Numbered from the stretch's first letter, positions 1 to 8,296 are shown. The stretch is DNA of 64,000 bases from Pseudomonas fluorescens (GCF_902497745.1 NZ_CABVHJ010000017.1:2501-66500); one strand, 5' to 3'. The notes: generated by a model not told the origin, from the sequence alone. Numbers and translations are program-made.

Positions 1-609
1 CGCACGGTTCCGCTGGGTATTGCCGTCGCGCTCGAATTTACCGGGCCACTGGCCGTCGCCATCTATGCTTCCCGGCGTGCCATCGACTTTCTCTGGATCG
101 CCTTGGCCGCCATCGGCTTGATGTTGCTGATTCCAACAGGCGCGACCAGTGCTGGAATCGACCTGGTGGGCGCCGGGTATGCGCTGGGAGCGGGTGTCTG
201 CTGGGCGCTATATATTCTGTTCGGCCAGAAGGCCGGCGCCGATAACGGAATTACGACTGCAGCGTTGGGCGTCATGATCGCGGCGTTGTTCGTCGCTCCT
301 ATCGGCATCGTGCATGCTGGTGCAGCCCTTTTGACCCCCTCGCTGATCCCGATTGCCATTGGTGTCGCCATCCTGTCCACCGCCCTGCCCTACACCCTGG
401 AGATGGTCGCCCTGACCCGCATGCCAGCACGCACCTTTGGTACATTGATGAGTATCGAACCAGCCTTCGGAGCGTTATCGGGCCTTCTGTTTCTGCATGA
501 ATTCCTCACGCTGTCACAATGGATGGCGATCCTGTGCATTATTCTGGCGTCCGTCGGCGCAACCATGACCATGGGCAGCGCTGCGAAACCCGCCATCGCG
601 GCTGATTGA
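1..609 (+). CDS. rhtA: RhtA-type threonine/homoserine exporter (EamA family), 5' end missing
   Basis: The reading frame is open from the first base, so the start lies outside the window and only the last 202 residues are present. The visible part opens with RTVPLGIAVALEFTGPLAVA, which closely resembles the middle of E. coli RhtA. It continues with about six hydrophobic segments, the LSTALPYTLEMVALTR stretch and the RTFGTLMSIEPAFGALSG stretch typical of this exporter. The family is an inner-membrane drug/metabolite-type transporter that exports threonine and homoserine. The second EamA repeat is complete. The downstream gene is a separate lipoprotein about 170 bp away, so this gene probably ends its transcription unit. 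The family call is firm; the exact substrate is inferred from the RhtA resemblance. Confidence 0.88.
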   Translation, partial: RTVPLGIAVALEFTGPLAVAIYASRRAIDFLWIALAAIGLMLLIPTGATSAGIDLVGAGYALGAGVCWALYILFGQKAGADNGITTAALGVMIAALFVAPIGIVHAGAALLTPSLIPIAIGVAILSTALPYTLEMVALTRMPARTFGTLMSIEPAFGALSGLLFLHEFLTLSQWMAILCIILASVGATMTMGSAAKPAIAAD

Positions 610-777
610 AAGAGGTTTTTACGAAGGTCTGGCAATTGGCGCGCATTTAGGCCATGTTTAGACCCGTAACCCAATGCCAGACATGGATTTTTTCGGACAG
701 GGATTTCAAAAAGCTTAGAGCGCACGCGAACACAGGCAAACCCGAGCATTAGACTCGTGGCCGCTATAAGGACGGTA

Positions 778-1059
778 ATGAAACGAATTTTGATACTGAT
801 CGCCATACTGGCTGTTGCGGGTTGTGCGGCGACTTCGGAAACTCAGGTAAAACGCGGAAAAAAAGGGCTGCACATCAACTGCTCCGGGCTATCGTCCTCC
901 TGGGACAAGTGCTACGCCAGTGCCGCCAATGCCTGTTTGCCGAAAGGCTACAAGGTCATCGCCAAGTCCGGTGATGCCGTGGAAGAACCCGGCGATTACC
1001 CGTTCGGTCTCAATCCTGCGGGCTACACCAGTCGCAGCATGATCGTTATCTGTAAATAG
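778..1059 (+). CDS. Small cysteine-rich lipoprotein of unknown function
   Basis: This encodes 93 residues. The start at 778 is preferred over an upstream start because AAGGA lies just before it and it directly precedes a signal peptide. A hydrophobic stretch ends in the lipobox AVAGC, so the mature protein should be lipid-anchored at Cys20. The mature part is basic near its start and holds four more cysteines (NCSGL, DKCYA, NACLP and the C-terminal VICK), which could form two disulfides. I recognise no named family. Neighbours (an rhtA end upstream, a convergent TetR gene whose stop is 2 bp away) give no clue to its role. Confidence 0.75.
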   Translation: MKRILILIAILAVAGCAATSETQVKRGKKGLHINCSGLSSSWDKCYASAANACLPKGYKVIAKSGDAVEEPGDYPFGLNPAGYTSRSMIVICK

Positions 1060-1060
1060 A

Positions 1061-1624
1061 TCAGCGCTGCCCGGCAATCTGCCGGCCGATCTCTTCATGG
1101 CTGGACTTCAGCACCGCTTGCTGAACGTCCGGCGTGGCCAACATGCGCGCCACCACCAATGCTCCGACGCATTGCGACAGCACCGACCAAGCCAGAGTCT
1201 CGCTTTCCAGTATCTGTGCCCAACGCTCCTGGAGGCGACAAATCCACCGCTCGGCCTGTTCGCGCACCTGGACATCCGAACGGGCGATTTCTGCGCCCAA
1301 TGCCGGTAACGCGCAACCGGCCTCAGGTTGTTCGACGTGGGCCATGCTCAGATAGTGTTTGAGACAACGCTCCAGTCGTTCACGATCCTGCGCCCCCTCT
1401 CCCCCCAACCGCTCAAGGCTTTGACCCAACTCTCGCTCGACGATAGCAGTGAACAGCGCATCTTTGGACGAGAAGTGACTGTAGAACGCCGCCCCACTCA
1501 ACCCGATAGCCTTCATCAGACCATCGACGCCTACCGTGGAAAAACCCGATCGCTTCGCTGAAAGCGCGCTGCTCTGCAAGAGCTTTTCCCGGGTCTCCAA
1601 TTTGTGACTGGCGGAGTAACGCAT
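1061..1624 (-). CDS. TetR/AcrR-family transcriptional repressor
   Basis: This encodes 187 residues starting at MRYSASHKLETREKLL, with GAGGG upstream; a longer frame start would lack a ribosome site. The N-terminal third is a TetR helix-turn-helix with the recognition core GVDGLMKAIGLSGAAFYSHF followed by SKDALF. The C-terminal part is the variable ligand-binding domain and carries the AefR-type pattern around PEAGCALPALGAEIARSD. It is divergent from the SDR plus HCCA-isomerase pair, with two copies of AACGNNCGTT in the shared intergenic region. It therefore most likely represses itself and that pair. The inducer is unknown. Confidence 0.85.
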   Translation of the reverse strand: MRYSASHKLETREKLLQSSALSAKRSGFSTVGVDGLMKAIGLSGAAFYSHFSSKDALFTAIVERELGQSLERLGGEGAQDRERLERCLKHYLSMAHVEQPEAGCALPALGAEIARSDVQVREQAERWICRLQERWAQILESETLAWSVLSQCVGALVVARMLATPDVQQAVLKSSHEEIGRQIAGQR

Positions 1625-1672
1625 GTATTTGCCCTCGAATCGACTGCCTTGACGTTGCCTGGATCCTAGCAT

Positions 1673-1697
1673 AACGTTCGTTCACTTAACGATCGTT
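1673..1697. promoter_or_regulatory. Probable TetR operator pair
   Basis: Two decamers, AACGTTCGTT at 1673-1682 and AACGATCGTT at 1688-1697, lie between the divergent TetR gene and the SDR gene. The second is a perfect palindrome and the first differs at one base. Their centres are 15 bp apart. Placement in the divergent intergenic region fits repression of both directions. Binding is inferred, not shown. Confidence 0.55.
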
Positions 1698-1715
1698 TAA
1701 TAAAGGGATTCACCC

Positions 1716-2444
1716 ATGAACAACAAGAAGGTCGTATTGGTTGTCGGCGCTGGCGATGCCACGGGCGGTGCAATTGCCAAGCGTTTTGCCAAAGAAGGGT
1801 TCATCGCCTGCGTCACCCGGCGCAGCGCCGACAAATTGCAGCCACTGGTGGATGCAATCAAGGCTGAAGGCGGCGAAGCCCATGGCTTTGCCTGCGATGC
1901 GCGCAAGGAAGAAGACGTCATCGCCTTGATTGAAGACATCGAAACCCGCCTCGGTCCGATCGAAGCCTTTGTGTTCAATATCGGCGCCAACGTGCCGTGC
2001 AGCATTCTTGAAGAAACCGCGCGCAAGTATTTCAAGATCTGGGAGATGGCCTGCTTCTCGGGCTTCCTCAATGCTCGTGAAGTAGCCAAACGCATGGTCA
2101 CTCGCCAGCGCGGCACGATTCTCTTCACCGGAGCCACCGCCGGACTTCGCGGCGCTTCCGGATTCGCCGCATTCGCCGGCGCCAAGCACGGCATCCGCGC
2201 ACTGGCGCAAAGCATGGCGCGGGAAATGGGGCCGATGAACATCCATGTTGCCCATGTGGTTGTGGATGGCGCGATCGACACCGACTTCATCCGTAACAGC
2301 TTCCCCGAGAAGTACGCGACCAAGGATCAGGACGGCATCCTCAACCCCGAGCACATTGCCGAGAACTACTGGTATCTGCACAGTCAGCCACGGGATGCCT
2401 GGACGTTCGAGCTGGATCTGCGCCCGTGGAACGAACGCTGGTAA
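1716..2444 (+). CDS. SDR-family oxidoreductase with the catalytic Tyr replaced by Phe
   Basis: This encodes 242 residues. The N-terminal Rossmann nucleotide motif reads VVGAGDATGGAIA, a variant of TGxxxGIG. The usual YxxxK active-site pair appears as F153-A-G-A-K157, and the usual catalytic Ser region reads FTGATAG. Sequence elsewhere (GPIEAFVFNIGANVP, SMAREMGP) is clearly SDR. A Phe at the Tyr position argues against ordinary alcohol/ketone chemistry, or implies a different acid. A start at 1716 has AAAGGG upstream. A DsbA-like isomerase gene follows after 37 bp and the two are probably co-transcribed under the divergent TetR regulator. Its substrate is unknown. Confidence 0.82.
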   Translation: MNNKKVVLVVGAGDATGGAIAKRFAKEGFIACVTRRSADKLQPLVDAIKAEGGEAHGFACDARKEEDVIALIEDIETRLGPIEAFVFNIGANVPCSILEETARKYFKIWEMACFSGFLNAREVAKRMVTRQRGTILFTGATAGLRGASGFAAFAGAKHGIRALAQSMAREMGPMNIHVAHVVVDGAIDTDFIRNSFPEKYATKDQDGILNPEHIAENYWYLHSQPRDAWTFELDLRPWNERW

Positions 2445-2481
2445 GCCCACGCCATAACAATAAAGAGAGAGAGAAGCCCTA

Positions 2482-3078
2482 ATGACCAAAACCGTGGAGT
2501 TCTATTTCGACCTCGGCAGCCCTGCCACCTATCTGGCCTACACCCAGTTACCGAAGATTTGCGCCGAAACGAACAGTGAACTGATCTACATCCCGATGCT
2601 GCTCGGTGGCGTCTTCAAGGCAACCGGCAATGCATCGCCGGCGATGATTCCGGCGAAGGGTCGGTATATGTTTGAGGATCTGGACCGCTACGCGAAACGC
2701 TACGGGGCGCCGCTGACATTCAATCCGCATTTCCCGATCAACACACTGATGTTGATGCGTGCGGTCACTGGCATCCAGTTGCGTCAGCCAGAACGCTTTC
2801 AGGCGTTTATCGATTGTCTGTTCACGGCGCTATGGGTTGAAGGACGCAGCCTGGACGAACCCGAGACAGTCGCTGCCGTGCTGAGTGAACACGGCTTCGA
2901 TCCGCTTGAAGTGCTGGCACTGACTAACGACGAGTCCGTCAAAGCCGTACTCAAGGACAACACCGAGACCGCAGTTAAACGCGGCGTGTTCGGTGCGCCG
3001 AGCATGTTCATCGGCAATCAACTGTTCTTCGGCCAAGATCGGCTCGACTTCGTTGAGCAAACCTTGCGCCAAGGCTAA
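2482..3078 (+). CDS. 2-hydroxychromene-2-carboxylate isomerase family protein (DsbA-like fold)
   Basis: This encodes 198 residues with GAGAGAGA-type purine-rich sequence upstream of the ATG. The N-terminus FYFDLGSPATYLAY is the HCCA-isomerase signature, with Ser in place of the thioredoxin CxxC. The C-terminal GAPSMFIGNQLFFGQDRLDFV is the family's cis-Pro loop and end. Characterised members are glutathione-dependent isomerases of aromatic catabolism or kappa-class GST relatives. The length matches the family. It is probably in an operon with the SDR gene upstream. No aromatic-pathway genes are adjacent, so the true substrate may be different. Confidence 0.85.
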   Translation: MTKTVEFYFDLGSPATYLAYTQLPKICAETNSELIYIPMLLGGVFKATGNASPAMIPAKGRYMFEDLDRYAKRYGAPLTFNPHFPINTLMLMRAVTGIQLRQPERFQAFIDCLFTALWVEGRSLDEPETVAAVLSEHGFDPLEVLALTNDESVKAVLKDNTETAVKRGVFGAPSMFIGNQLFFGQDRLDFVEQTLRQG

Positions 3079-3115
3079 GCAATCATCCAGGCGCTGATAA
3101 CAGAGCCTGGATTGC
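3079..3115. terminator. Hairpin between convergent genes, possible terminator
   Basis: ATCCAGGC at 3084-3091 pairs with GCCTGGAT at 3105-3112, with a 13-base loop, and flanking GCAAT/ATTGC can extend the stem. It sits just after the isomerase stop and just before the convergent aminopeptidase stop. There is no good T-run on either side, so it is only a weak intrinsic terminator. Confidence 0.4.
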
Positions 3116-3121
3116 AACCGA

Positions 3122-4930
3122 TCAGATGGCGGCAGTGCGGGTATTCAGCCATTCCAGCGCGGCACCCTCAAGCAATGGACTCAAGCGCTCACGCACTTGT
3201 GCGTGATAGTCGTTGAACCACTGCTTCTCTTCCTCCGACAGCAGCGCTGGCAGCAGGCAACGCGTGTCGATCGGGCACAGTGTCAAGGTTTCGAACTTGA
3301 GGAATTCACCGAATTCGCTGCTACCCGCCTCGCGGTTCATCGCCAGGTTCTCGATACGCACGCCCCAACGACCCGGACGATAGGTGCCCGGCTCGATGGA
3401 AGTAATCATCCCCGGCTGCATGGCCGTCTGCGGTGCAGGCGCGGCCTGATAAGCGATCACCTGCGGACCTTCATGGACGTTGAGGAAGTAGCCAACGCCG
3501 TGACCAGTACCGTGACCGTAATCCACGCTTTCGGCCCAGATTGGCGCACGGGCAATGGCGTCCAGCAGCGGCGAGAGAATGCCTTTCGGGAACTGCGCGC
3601 GCGACAGGGCAATCACGCCCTTCAACACACGCGTGCAATCGCGTTTCTGCTCTTCAGTCGGCGTGCCGACCGGCACCATCCGCGTGATATCCGTGGTGCC
3701 GCCCAGGTATTGACCACCCGAGTCGATCAGCAGCAAGCCGTCACCCTCGATCACCGCATGCTCTTCTTCGGTGGCGTGGTAATGCGGCATGGCGCCATTG
3801 GCGTTAAACGCCGCAATGGTGTTGAAACTAAGCGAGACATAATTCGGGCGACGTTCACGAGCAGCGGTGAGCTTCTCGTCGATGGTCAATTCGGTAATGC
3901 GCTCGCGACCCCAGGCCGATTCCAGCCAGGCGAAAAACTCGCACAGTGCCGCGCCGTCCTGCTCCATCGCTTTGCGGATGTGCCGGGCGTCGGCTTCGCT
4001 TTTCTGCGATTTGGCCAACGTAGTCGGGTTCAAGCCTTCAACCAATTTCACGCCGCTGTCGAGGTTATCCAGCAGACCACTGGTCACCCGGGCCGGGTCG
4101 ACCAGCAGGCTCGCGCCACTCGGCACGGCACGCAGGGCTTCGGCGACTTCGCTGTAATCGCGCAGCGTCACGCCATCCTGTTCCAGCACGGCGCGCAATT
4201 GAGCATCAACCTTGCTCAGCGCCACAAACAATGTGGCTTGCTGTTGATTGATCAACGCAAACGAAACAAACACCGGATTGAACGACACATCGCCGCCACG
4301 CAGGTTGAACAGCCAGGCAATGTCGTCGAGAGTGGCGATGAAATGCCAGTCCGCCCCGCGCTCTTGCAAGGTTTCGCGCAGTTTGGCGAGTTTCTCGCCA
4401 CGGCTGACGGTCGCTTGCGGCGGCAGATGCTGATAGATCGGTGCATTCGGCAGGCTCGGGCGATCGCGCCAGACTTCCTGCAGCAGATCGATGTCGTTAC
4501 GCAGACGCGCGCCGCGTGCTTCCAGCTTGCTGCTCAGCGTACGCGCCGATGCCACGGCCATCACCGCGCCGTCGACCGCGACCACACCACCTTCAGGTGT
4601 CTGCTCGGCCAGCCAGTCCAGCGGGCTCGGCTGACCCGGTTGCAGTTTGACCAGTTCGATGCCGCTGCCTTTGAGCTCCTTGCTCGCTTGCTCCCAATAA
4701 CGACTGTCGGCCCAGACGCCGGCGAAATCAGCGGTAACGATCAACGTCCCGACCGAACCATGGAACCCCGACAACCATTGCCGGCCCTGCCAGTAACCCG
4801 GCAGATATTCCGACAAATGCGGGTCGGCGGACGGCACCAACAGTGCGTGAATGCCTTCGCGGCGCATCAATTCGCGGGTGTGCGCCAGGCGCTGGGGCAC
4901 CGATCCTTCGGTCGAGGTCTGGGTACTCAT
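3122..4930 (-). CDS. Xaa-Pro aminopeptidase (M24B, aminopeptidase P family)
   Basis: This encodes 602 residues. Two adjacent ATG codons exist; the second (4930) gives a 5-base spacing from AGGAG and is preferred. The layout is the three-domain eukaryotic-type long form: a creatinase-N domain (about 1-135), a second creatinase-N-like domain (about 165-310) and a C-terminal M24 pita-bread domain (about 315-540), then a tail. Metal ligands are visible in LLLIDSGGQYLGGTTDITR (two Asp), YGHGTGHGVGYFLNVHEGP (His) and SIEPGTY and GVRIENLA (two Glu). It should be a cytoplasmic dimanganese enzyme removing N-terminal residues before proline. It lies 57 bp downstream of the cysteine desulfurase gene and may share its transcript. 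Confidence 0.92.
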   Translation of the reverse strand: MSTQTSTEGSVPQRLAHTRELMRREGIHALLVPSADPHLSEYLPGYWQGRQWLSGFHGSVGTLIVTADFAGVWADSRYWEQASKELKGSGIELVKLQPGQPSPLDWLAEQTPEGGVVAVDGAVMAVASARTLSSKLEARGARLRNDIDLLQEVWRDRPSLPNAPIYQHLPPQATVSRGEKLAKLRETLQERGADWHFIATLDDIAWLFNLRGGDVSFNPVFVSFALINQQQATLFVALSKVDAQLRAVLEQDGVTLRDYSEVAEALRAVPSGASLLVDPARVTSGLLDNLDSGVKLVEGLNPTTLAKSQKSEADARHIRKAMEQDGAALCEFFAWLESAWGRERITELTIDEKLTAARERRPNYVSLSFNTIAAFNANGAMPHYHATEEEHAVIEGDGLLLIDSGGQYLGGTTDITRMVPVGTPTEEQKRDCTRVLKGVIALSRAQFPKGILSPLLDAIARAPIWAESVDYGHGTGHGVGYFLNVHEGPQVIAYQAAPAPQTAMQPGMITSIEPGTYRPGRWGVRIENLAMNREAGSSEFGEFLKFETLTLCPIDTRCLLPALLSEEEKQWFNDYHAQVRERLSPLLEGAALEWLNTRTAAI

Positions 4931-4986
4931 CATGTCTCCTGCTAATCACTTCATCGTTATTGTTCGTAGCCGTGAGGTCGGCTCGT

Positions 4987-6153
4987 TTAAAGCCCTGTCG
5001 CCCAGAATGCCGGAGCACTGGCGCAGGCGGTCTTGATCAGTTGAACGGCCTTGTCGACATCTTCGGCGGTGGTGAAGCGGCCGAGGCTCAAGCGAATGGT
5101 GCGACCGGCCAGATGCGCGTCATGTCCCAACGCCAATAGCACGTGGGACGGCGCGTTACTCGCCGAATTGCAGGCCGAGGTCGCGGAAAACGCGATCGAA
5201 TGACTCAACGCCGCGCTGTTGAATTCGCCTTCGCTGAAGGTCAGGCTCAAGGTGTGCGGAATACGTTGAGTGGCGCAACCGTTCAAGCGTACGCCCGGCA
5301 AACTCAGCAGTTGTTCGAGCAAGCGTTCGCGCAGTGCGACGATGGTTTTTTTCTCGGCATCGAACGCCTCGGCGGCCAAGGCAAATGCTGCGCCCATCCC
5401 GGCAATCTGGTGCGTCGCCAAGGTTCCGGAGCGCAAACCACCTTCGTGACCGCCGCCGTGAATCTGCGCCTGCAACCGTTGCTGCGCCCGCGGGCCGACG
5501 TACAACGCGCCGATGCCTTTGGGGCCGTAAAGTTTGTGCGCCGAAAACGACATCAGATCCACCGGCCATTGCCCCAGATCGATGGCCACTTTACCGGCCC
5601 CCTGTGCTGCATCGACGTGGAACAACGCTTCTCGACTGCGCACCACTTCGCCAATCGCTTGAACATCATTGACGGTGCCCAACTCGTTGTTGACCAGCAT
5701 CAGCGACACCAGAAAGGTGTCTTCACGCATGGCTTCACTGACTGCTTGCGGCGTGATCAGGCCATCGGCGTCCGGCACCAGATAGGTCACGGCGATGCCG
5801 GCGTCCTGCAATTGGCGGGCGGTATCGAGGATGGCTTTGTGTTCGATCTGGCTGGTGATGATGTGGCCGCCGGACACGCCGCGCGCCTGGGCCACACCTT
5901 TAAGGGCAAGGTTATTGGACTCGGTGGCACCGGAGGTCCAGACAATCTGCTGAGCTTGCGCGCCGACCAGTTCGGCGACTTGCCGGCGGGCCTGCTCGAC
6001 CGTCTGCCGGGCCTGCTGGCCAAACGCATGGGAGCTGGAAGCCGGGTTGCCAAAGTTACCGTGAAACCCCAGACACTCGATCATCACCTGGATGACCCGC
6101 TCGTCAACCGGGGTGGTGGCGGCGTAATCGAAATACAACGGACGTGTGTTCAT
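4987..6153 (-). CDS. Cysteine desulfurase (class V aminotransferase, IscS/NifS type)
   Basis: This encodes 388 residues. Family features include the N-terminal YFDYAATTPVDERV, the PLP lysine in SFSAHKLYGPKG, the TSGATESNN phosphate-binding stretch and the active-site loop SATSACNSASNAPSHVL with the persulfide Cys. The enzyme converts cysteine to alanine and hands on sulfur. It is not next to iscR, iscU or sufBCD, so it is a stand-alone paralog and not the main Fe-S assembly desulfurase. The start has only a weak GAG upstream. Confidence 0.88.
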   Translation of the reverse strand: MNTRPLYFDYAATTPVDERVIQVMIECLGFHGNFGNPASSSHAFGQQARQTVEQARRQVAELVGAQAQQIVWTSGATESNNLALKGVAQARGVSGGHIITSQIEHKAILDTARQLQDAGIAVTYLVPDADGLITPQAVSEAMREDTFLVSLMLVNNELGTVNDVQAIGEVVRSREALFHVDAAQGAGKVAIDLGQWPVDLMSFSAHKLYGPKGIGALYVGPRAQQRLQAQIHGGGHEGGLRSGTLATHQIAGMGAAFALAAEAFDAEKKTIVALRERLLEQLLSLPGVRLNGCATQRIPHTLSLTFSEGEFNSAALSHSIAFSATSACNSASNAPSHVLLALGHDAHLAGRTIRLSLGRFTTAEDVDKAVQLIKTACASAPAFWATGL

Positions 6154-6358
6154 AAAAGACTCGCAGAGCGTGTTCCGGGATCAGGAGGCTCGTGTCTGCA
6201 AACGGTACGGCGCAGCCTTGTGAGCTGCGCGTCGGTTCGAGAGCGTCATCAATACCTGATCGGATGCCGTTAAAGAAGAACAACTTCATTTAAAAGTGCG
6301 TAGGAACGCTCCTGAAGTCGAGCTTAACAGGCATCCGGCCTGCGGTTGAAGCGATGCG

Positions 6359-6973
6359 TCAGCTAAAGCTTTCGAGAAGTAACGGGTACAGCGAAATCAC
6401 CAGCAATGCGGCCATGCCCCAGTTGAACACGCGCAACCAGCGCGGATCCTTCAGCACATTGCGCAACAACGTACCGCAGGCCGCCCAGACGCCGACGCTC
6501 GGCAGGTTGATGATGGCGAACACCGCAGCAATCACCACGACATTAGTGAAATAACCCTGCATCGGCGTGTAGGTGCTGATGGCACCGATGGCCATGATCC
6601 ACGCCTTGGGATTGACCCACTGAAACGCAGCGGCGCCAAGGTAGCTGATCGGCTTCGCTTCGCCTGCGGCGCTGTCACCGACCGGCCCCGAGTGAGCGAT
6701 TTTCCACGCCAGATACAGCAGATACGCCGCGCCGACGTAGCGCAGAACTGTATAGAGAATCGGATAAGTCTGAAACACCGCGCCGAGGCCAAAGCCCACG
6801 GCCACGACCAGAACGAAGAAGCCACAGGTAATTCCGAGCATATGCGGGATGGTGCGGTTAAAGCCGAAATTCACCCCCGATGCCAGCAACATGGTGTTGT
6901 TCGGCCCCGGCGTAATCGAGGTGACAAGGGCAAACAGGGCAAAGCCCAACAGCAGGTCAAGCGAGAGGGTCAT
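6359..6973 (-). CDS. LysE/RhtB-family amino-acid exporter
   Basis: This encodes 204 residues from the ATG at 6973. The N-terminus holds the hallmark SITPGPNNTMLLASG, followed by six predicted membrane segments and QWVNPKAWIMAIGA, which is typical of the family. Members export basic or neutral amino acids or related metabolites from the cytoplasm. No LysR partner gene is next to it. The cargo cannot be told from sequence. Confidence 0.9.
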   Translation of the reverse strand: MTLSLDLLLGFALFALVTSITPGPNNTMLLASGVNFGFNRTIPHMLGITCGFFVLVVAVGFGLGAVFQTYPILYTVLRYVGAAYLLYLAWKIAHSGPVGDSAAGEAKPISYLGAAAFQWVNPKAWIMAIGAISTYTPMQGYFTNVVVIAAVFAIINLPSVGVWAACGTLLRNVLKDPRWLRVFNWGMAALLVISLYPLLLESFS

Positions 6974-7074
6974 GGCAGGCAATCCATCAGGGTCATTCAG
7001 GTGTTGACCCTATCCCACGCCGCCCGGCAAGCCCACGGACAGTTGGGTAAAACTTCGAGCAGTACAGTTTGCTT

Positions 7075-7332
7075 TCAGCTAGGACGACCGTGCAGCTGTA
7101 CGGCACGTTCGGCACTCATTTCAGCTTTTTTGTCGAACTGGGTCTGACCGAGCAATTGCGCTTTTTTCGCGTGGTATTCGTCGAAGGACAGGCCGCTGCG
7201 ATTAAGCGCTTCCATCGCTAATTCGCGGGACTCTTCATCGGTGTAAGGGCGCAGCTCCGGCGAAACATGTCCGGCACAACCGGCGAGTACGGAGAAAGCG
7301 AGTAACAGGGAAACAGTCAGTAAACGATTCAT
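7075..7332 (-). CDS. Small lipoprotein of unknown function
   Basis: This encodes 85 residues starting at MNRLLTVSLLLAF; AGGA lies upstream. A signal peptide ends in the lipobox VLAGC, so the mature protein begins at Cys19. The mature part is short, polar and alpha-helical (YTDEESRELAMEALNRSGLS, then Gln/Lys-rich sequence) and ends HGRPS. It resembles the small hypothetical lipoproteins of Pseudomonas without a named domain. No functional call is possible. Confidence 0.75.
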   Translation of the reverse strand: MNRLLTVSLLLAFSVLAGCAGHVSPELRPYTDEESRELAMEALNRSGLSFDEYHAKKAQLLGQTQFDKKAEMSAERAVQLHGRPS

Positions 7333-7525
7333 GGGAGCGTCCTGGCGAGCAATGGGGAGTCGATGAACAAAGGCTACGCCCGGGTGCGCTCGTGCAGAAA
7401 TCAACGCTCTCAATAGTGGCTATCAGGAAATCGACACAGGTCGGCTTATATCTCCGAACGATCTATAAATATAGATTAACGTTCTTTTACGGAATAACAA
7501 ACTGCCTTTATAACTTCATTCAAGC

Positions 7526-7560
7526 GCTGAGCACTGTTGCTCCAGCAACTGTTGCTCAGC
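7526..7560. promoter_or_regulatory. Dyad upstream of msuE, candidate activator (SfnR-type) site
   Basis: A 35-base nearly self-complementary element begins GCTGAGCA and ends TGCTCAGC, with GTTGCT-CC-AGCAAC in the middle. It contains two copies of a GCA(A)CTGTTGC core; a third copy, GCAACTGTTGA, lies at 7696-7706. Its centre is about 133 bp upstream of the start expected from the sigma-54 promoter at 7650, a usual place for an enhancer-binding activator. The binder is inferred from sfnR being the last gene of this operon. Confidence 0.5.
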
Positions 7561-7649
7561 CAACACCGATTCAACAAAGCGCCTCGCTACTCACAAGGGC
7601 GACCGCCACGCTAACGCTCAACGCCTTGTTAACCGGGGCTTGCAGGAAT

Positions 7650-7664
7650 TGGTACAGCGCTTGC
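7650..7664 (+). promoter_or_regulatory. Sigma-54 (-24/-12) promoter for msuE operon
   Basis: TGGTACAGCGCTTGC fits the sigma-54 consensus TGGCAC-N5-TTGC with one mismatch in the -24 element. GG (7651-7652) and GC (7663-7664) are exactly 10 bases apart. Transcription would begin near 7676, leaving a leader of about 47 bases before msuE. The rest of the 390-base gap from 7333 is AT-richer around 7460-7500 and may hold a second, sigma-70 promoter. Confidence 0.62.
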
Positions 7665-7722
7665 TCAAGCCTGGTGACTCACTCACTGCTCGCTGAGCAA
7701 CTGTTGAAAAAAGGAACTGATC

Positions 7723-8286
7723 ATGTCGCGTCCCCTGAAAGTCGTCGCCCTCTCCGGCGGCACCTGGCGTCCGTCCCGCACTTTGGTGCTGACCCAAGCC
7801 TTGCTCGCCGAACTGGCCGGGCACCTGACCATCGAAAGCCATTTGATCGAACTCGGTGATATCGCCCGTCCGCTCGGCAGCGCCCTGTCGCGTCAGGAAC
7901 TCAGTGCCGAGGTTGAAGCCGAGTTGCAGGCCATTGAACAGGCCGATCTGTTGATCGTTGCCGCGCCGGTTTATCGCGGTTCCTACCCGGGTCTGCTCAA
8001 GCATCTGTTCGACCTGATCGACCTCAACGCCCTGATCGACACGCCGGTGCTGCTCGCCGCAACCGGCGGTAGCGAACGTCATGCGCTGGTGCTCGATCAC
8101 CAGTTGCGCCCGCTGTTCAGCTTCTTTCAGGCCATGACGTTGCCAATCGGCGTGTACGCCACCGAAGCCGACTTCGCCGATTACCAGATCACCAGCGAAC
8201 TGCTGAAGGCGCGTATCCGCCTGGCCGCCGAACGCGCCGCGCCGCTGTTCGCCACGCAAATCAAACCCTTGCTGAAAATCGCCTGA
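7723..8286 (+). CDS. msuE: NAD(P)H-dependent FMN reductase (MsuE/SsuE type)
   Basis: This encodes 187 residues with AAAAAAGGAACTG before the ATG. The flavodoxin-like fold shows the FMN-phosphate loop LSGGTWRPSRT and the APVYRGSYPGLLKHLFDL stretch typical of the SsuE/MsuE/SfnE group. The enzyme makes free FMNH2 for the two-component monooxygenases that release sulfite from alkylsulfonates or sulfones. msuD follows after 10 bp. Position as first gene of an msuE-msuD-msuC-sfnR array supports the name; SfnE would be an equivalent label. Confidence 0.85.
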   Translation: MSRPLKVVALSGGTWRPSRTLVLTQALLAELAGHLTIESHLIELGDIARPLGSALSRQELSAEVEAELQAIEQADLLIVAAPVYRGSYPGLLKHLFDLIDLNALIDTPVLLAATGGSERHALVLDHQLRPLFSFFQAMTLPIGVYATEADFADYQITSELLKARIRLAAERAAPLFATQIKPLLKIA

Positions 8287-8296
8287 GGAGCCGTTC

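Noticed and set aside
3197..4945. A 582-codon open frame on the plus strand opposite the aminopeptidase gene
   Set aside because: The aminopeptidase frame has full M24 motifs; the opposite frame is composition-driven, with no family resemblance.
4987..6153. Cysteine desulfurase as the iscS of the main Fe-S cluster operon
   Set aside because: No iscR, iscU, iscA, hscBA or fdx is adjacent; the gene stands alone beside a peptidase.
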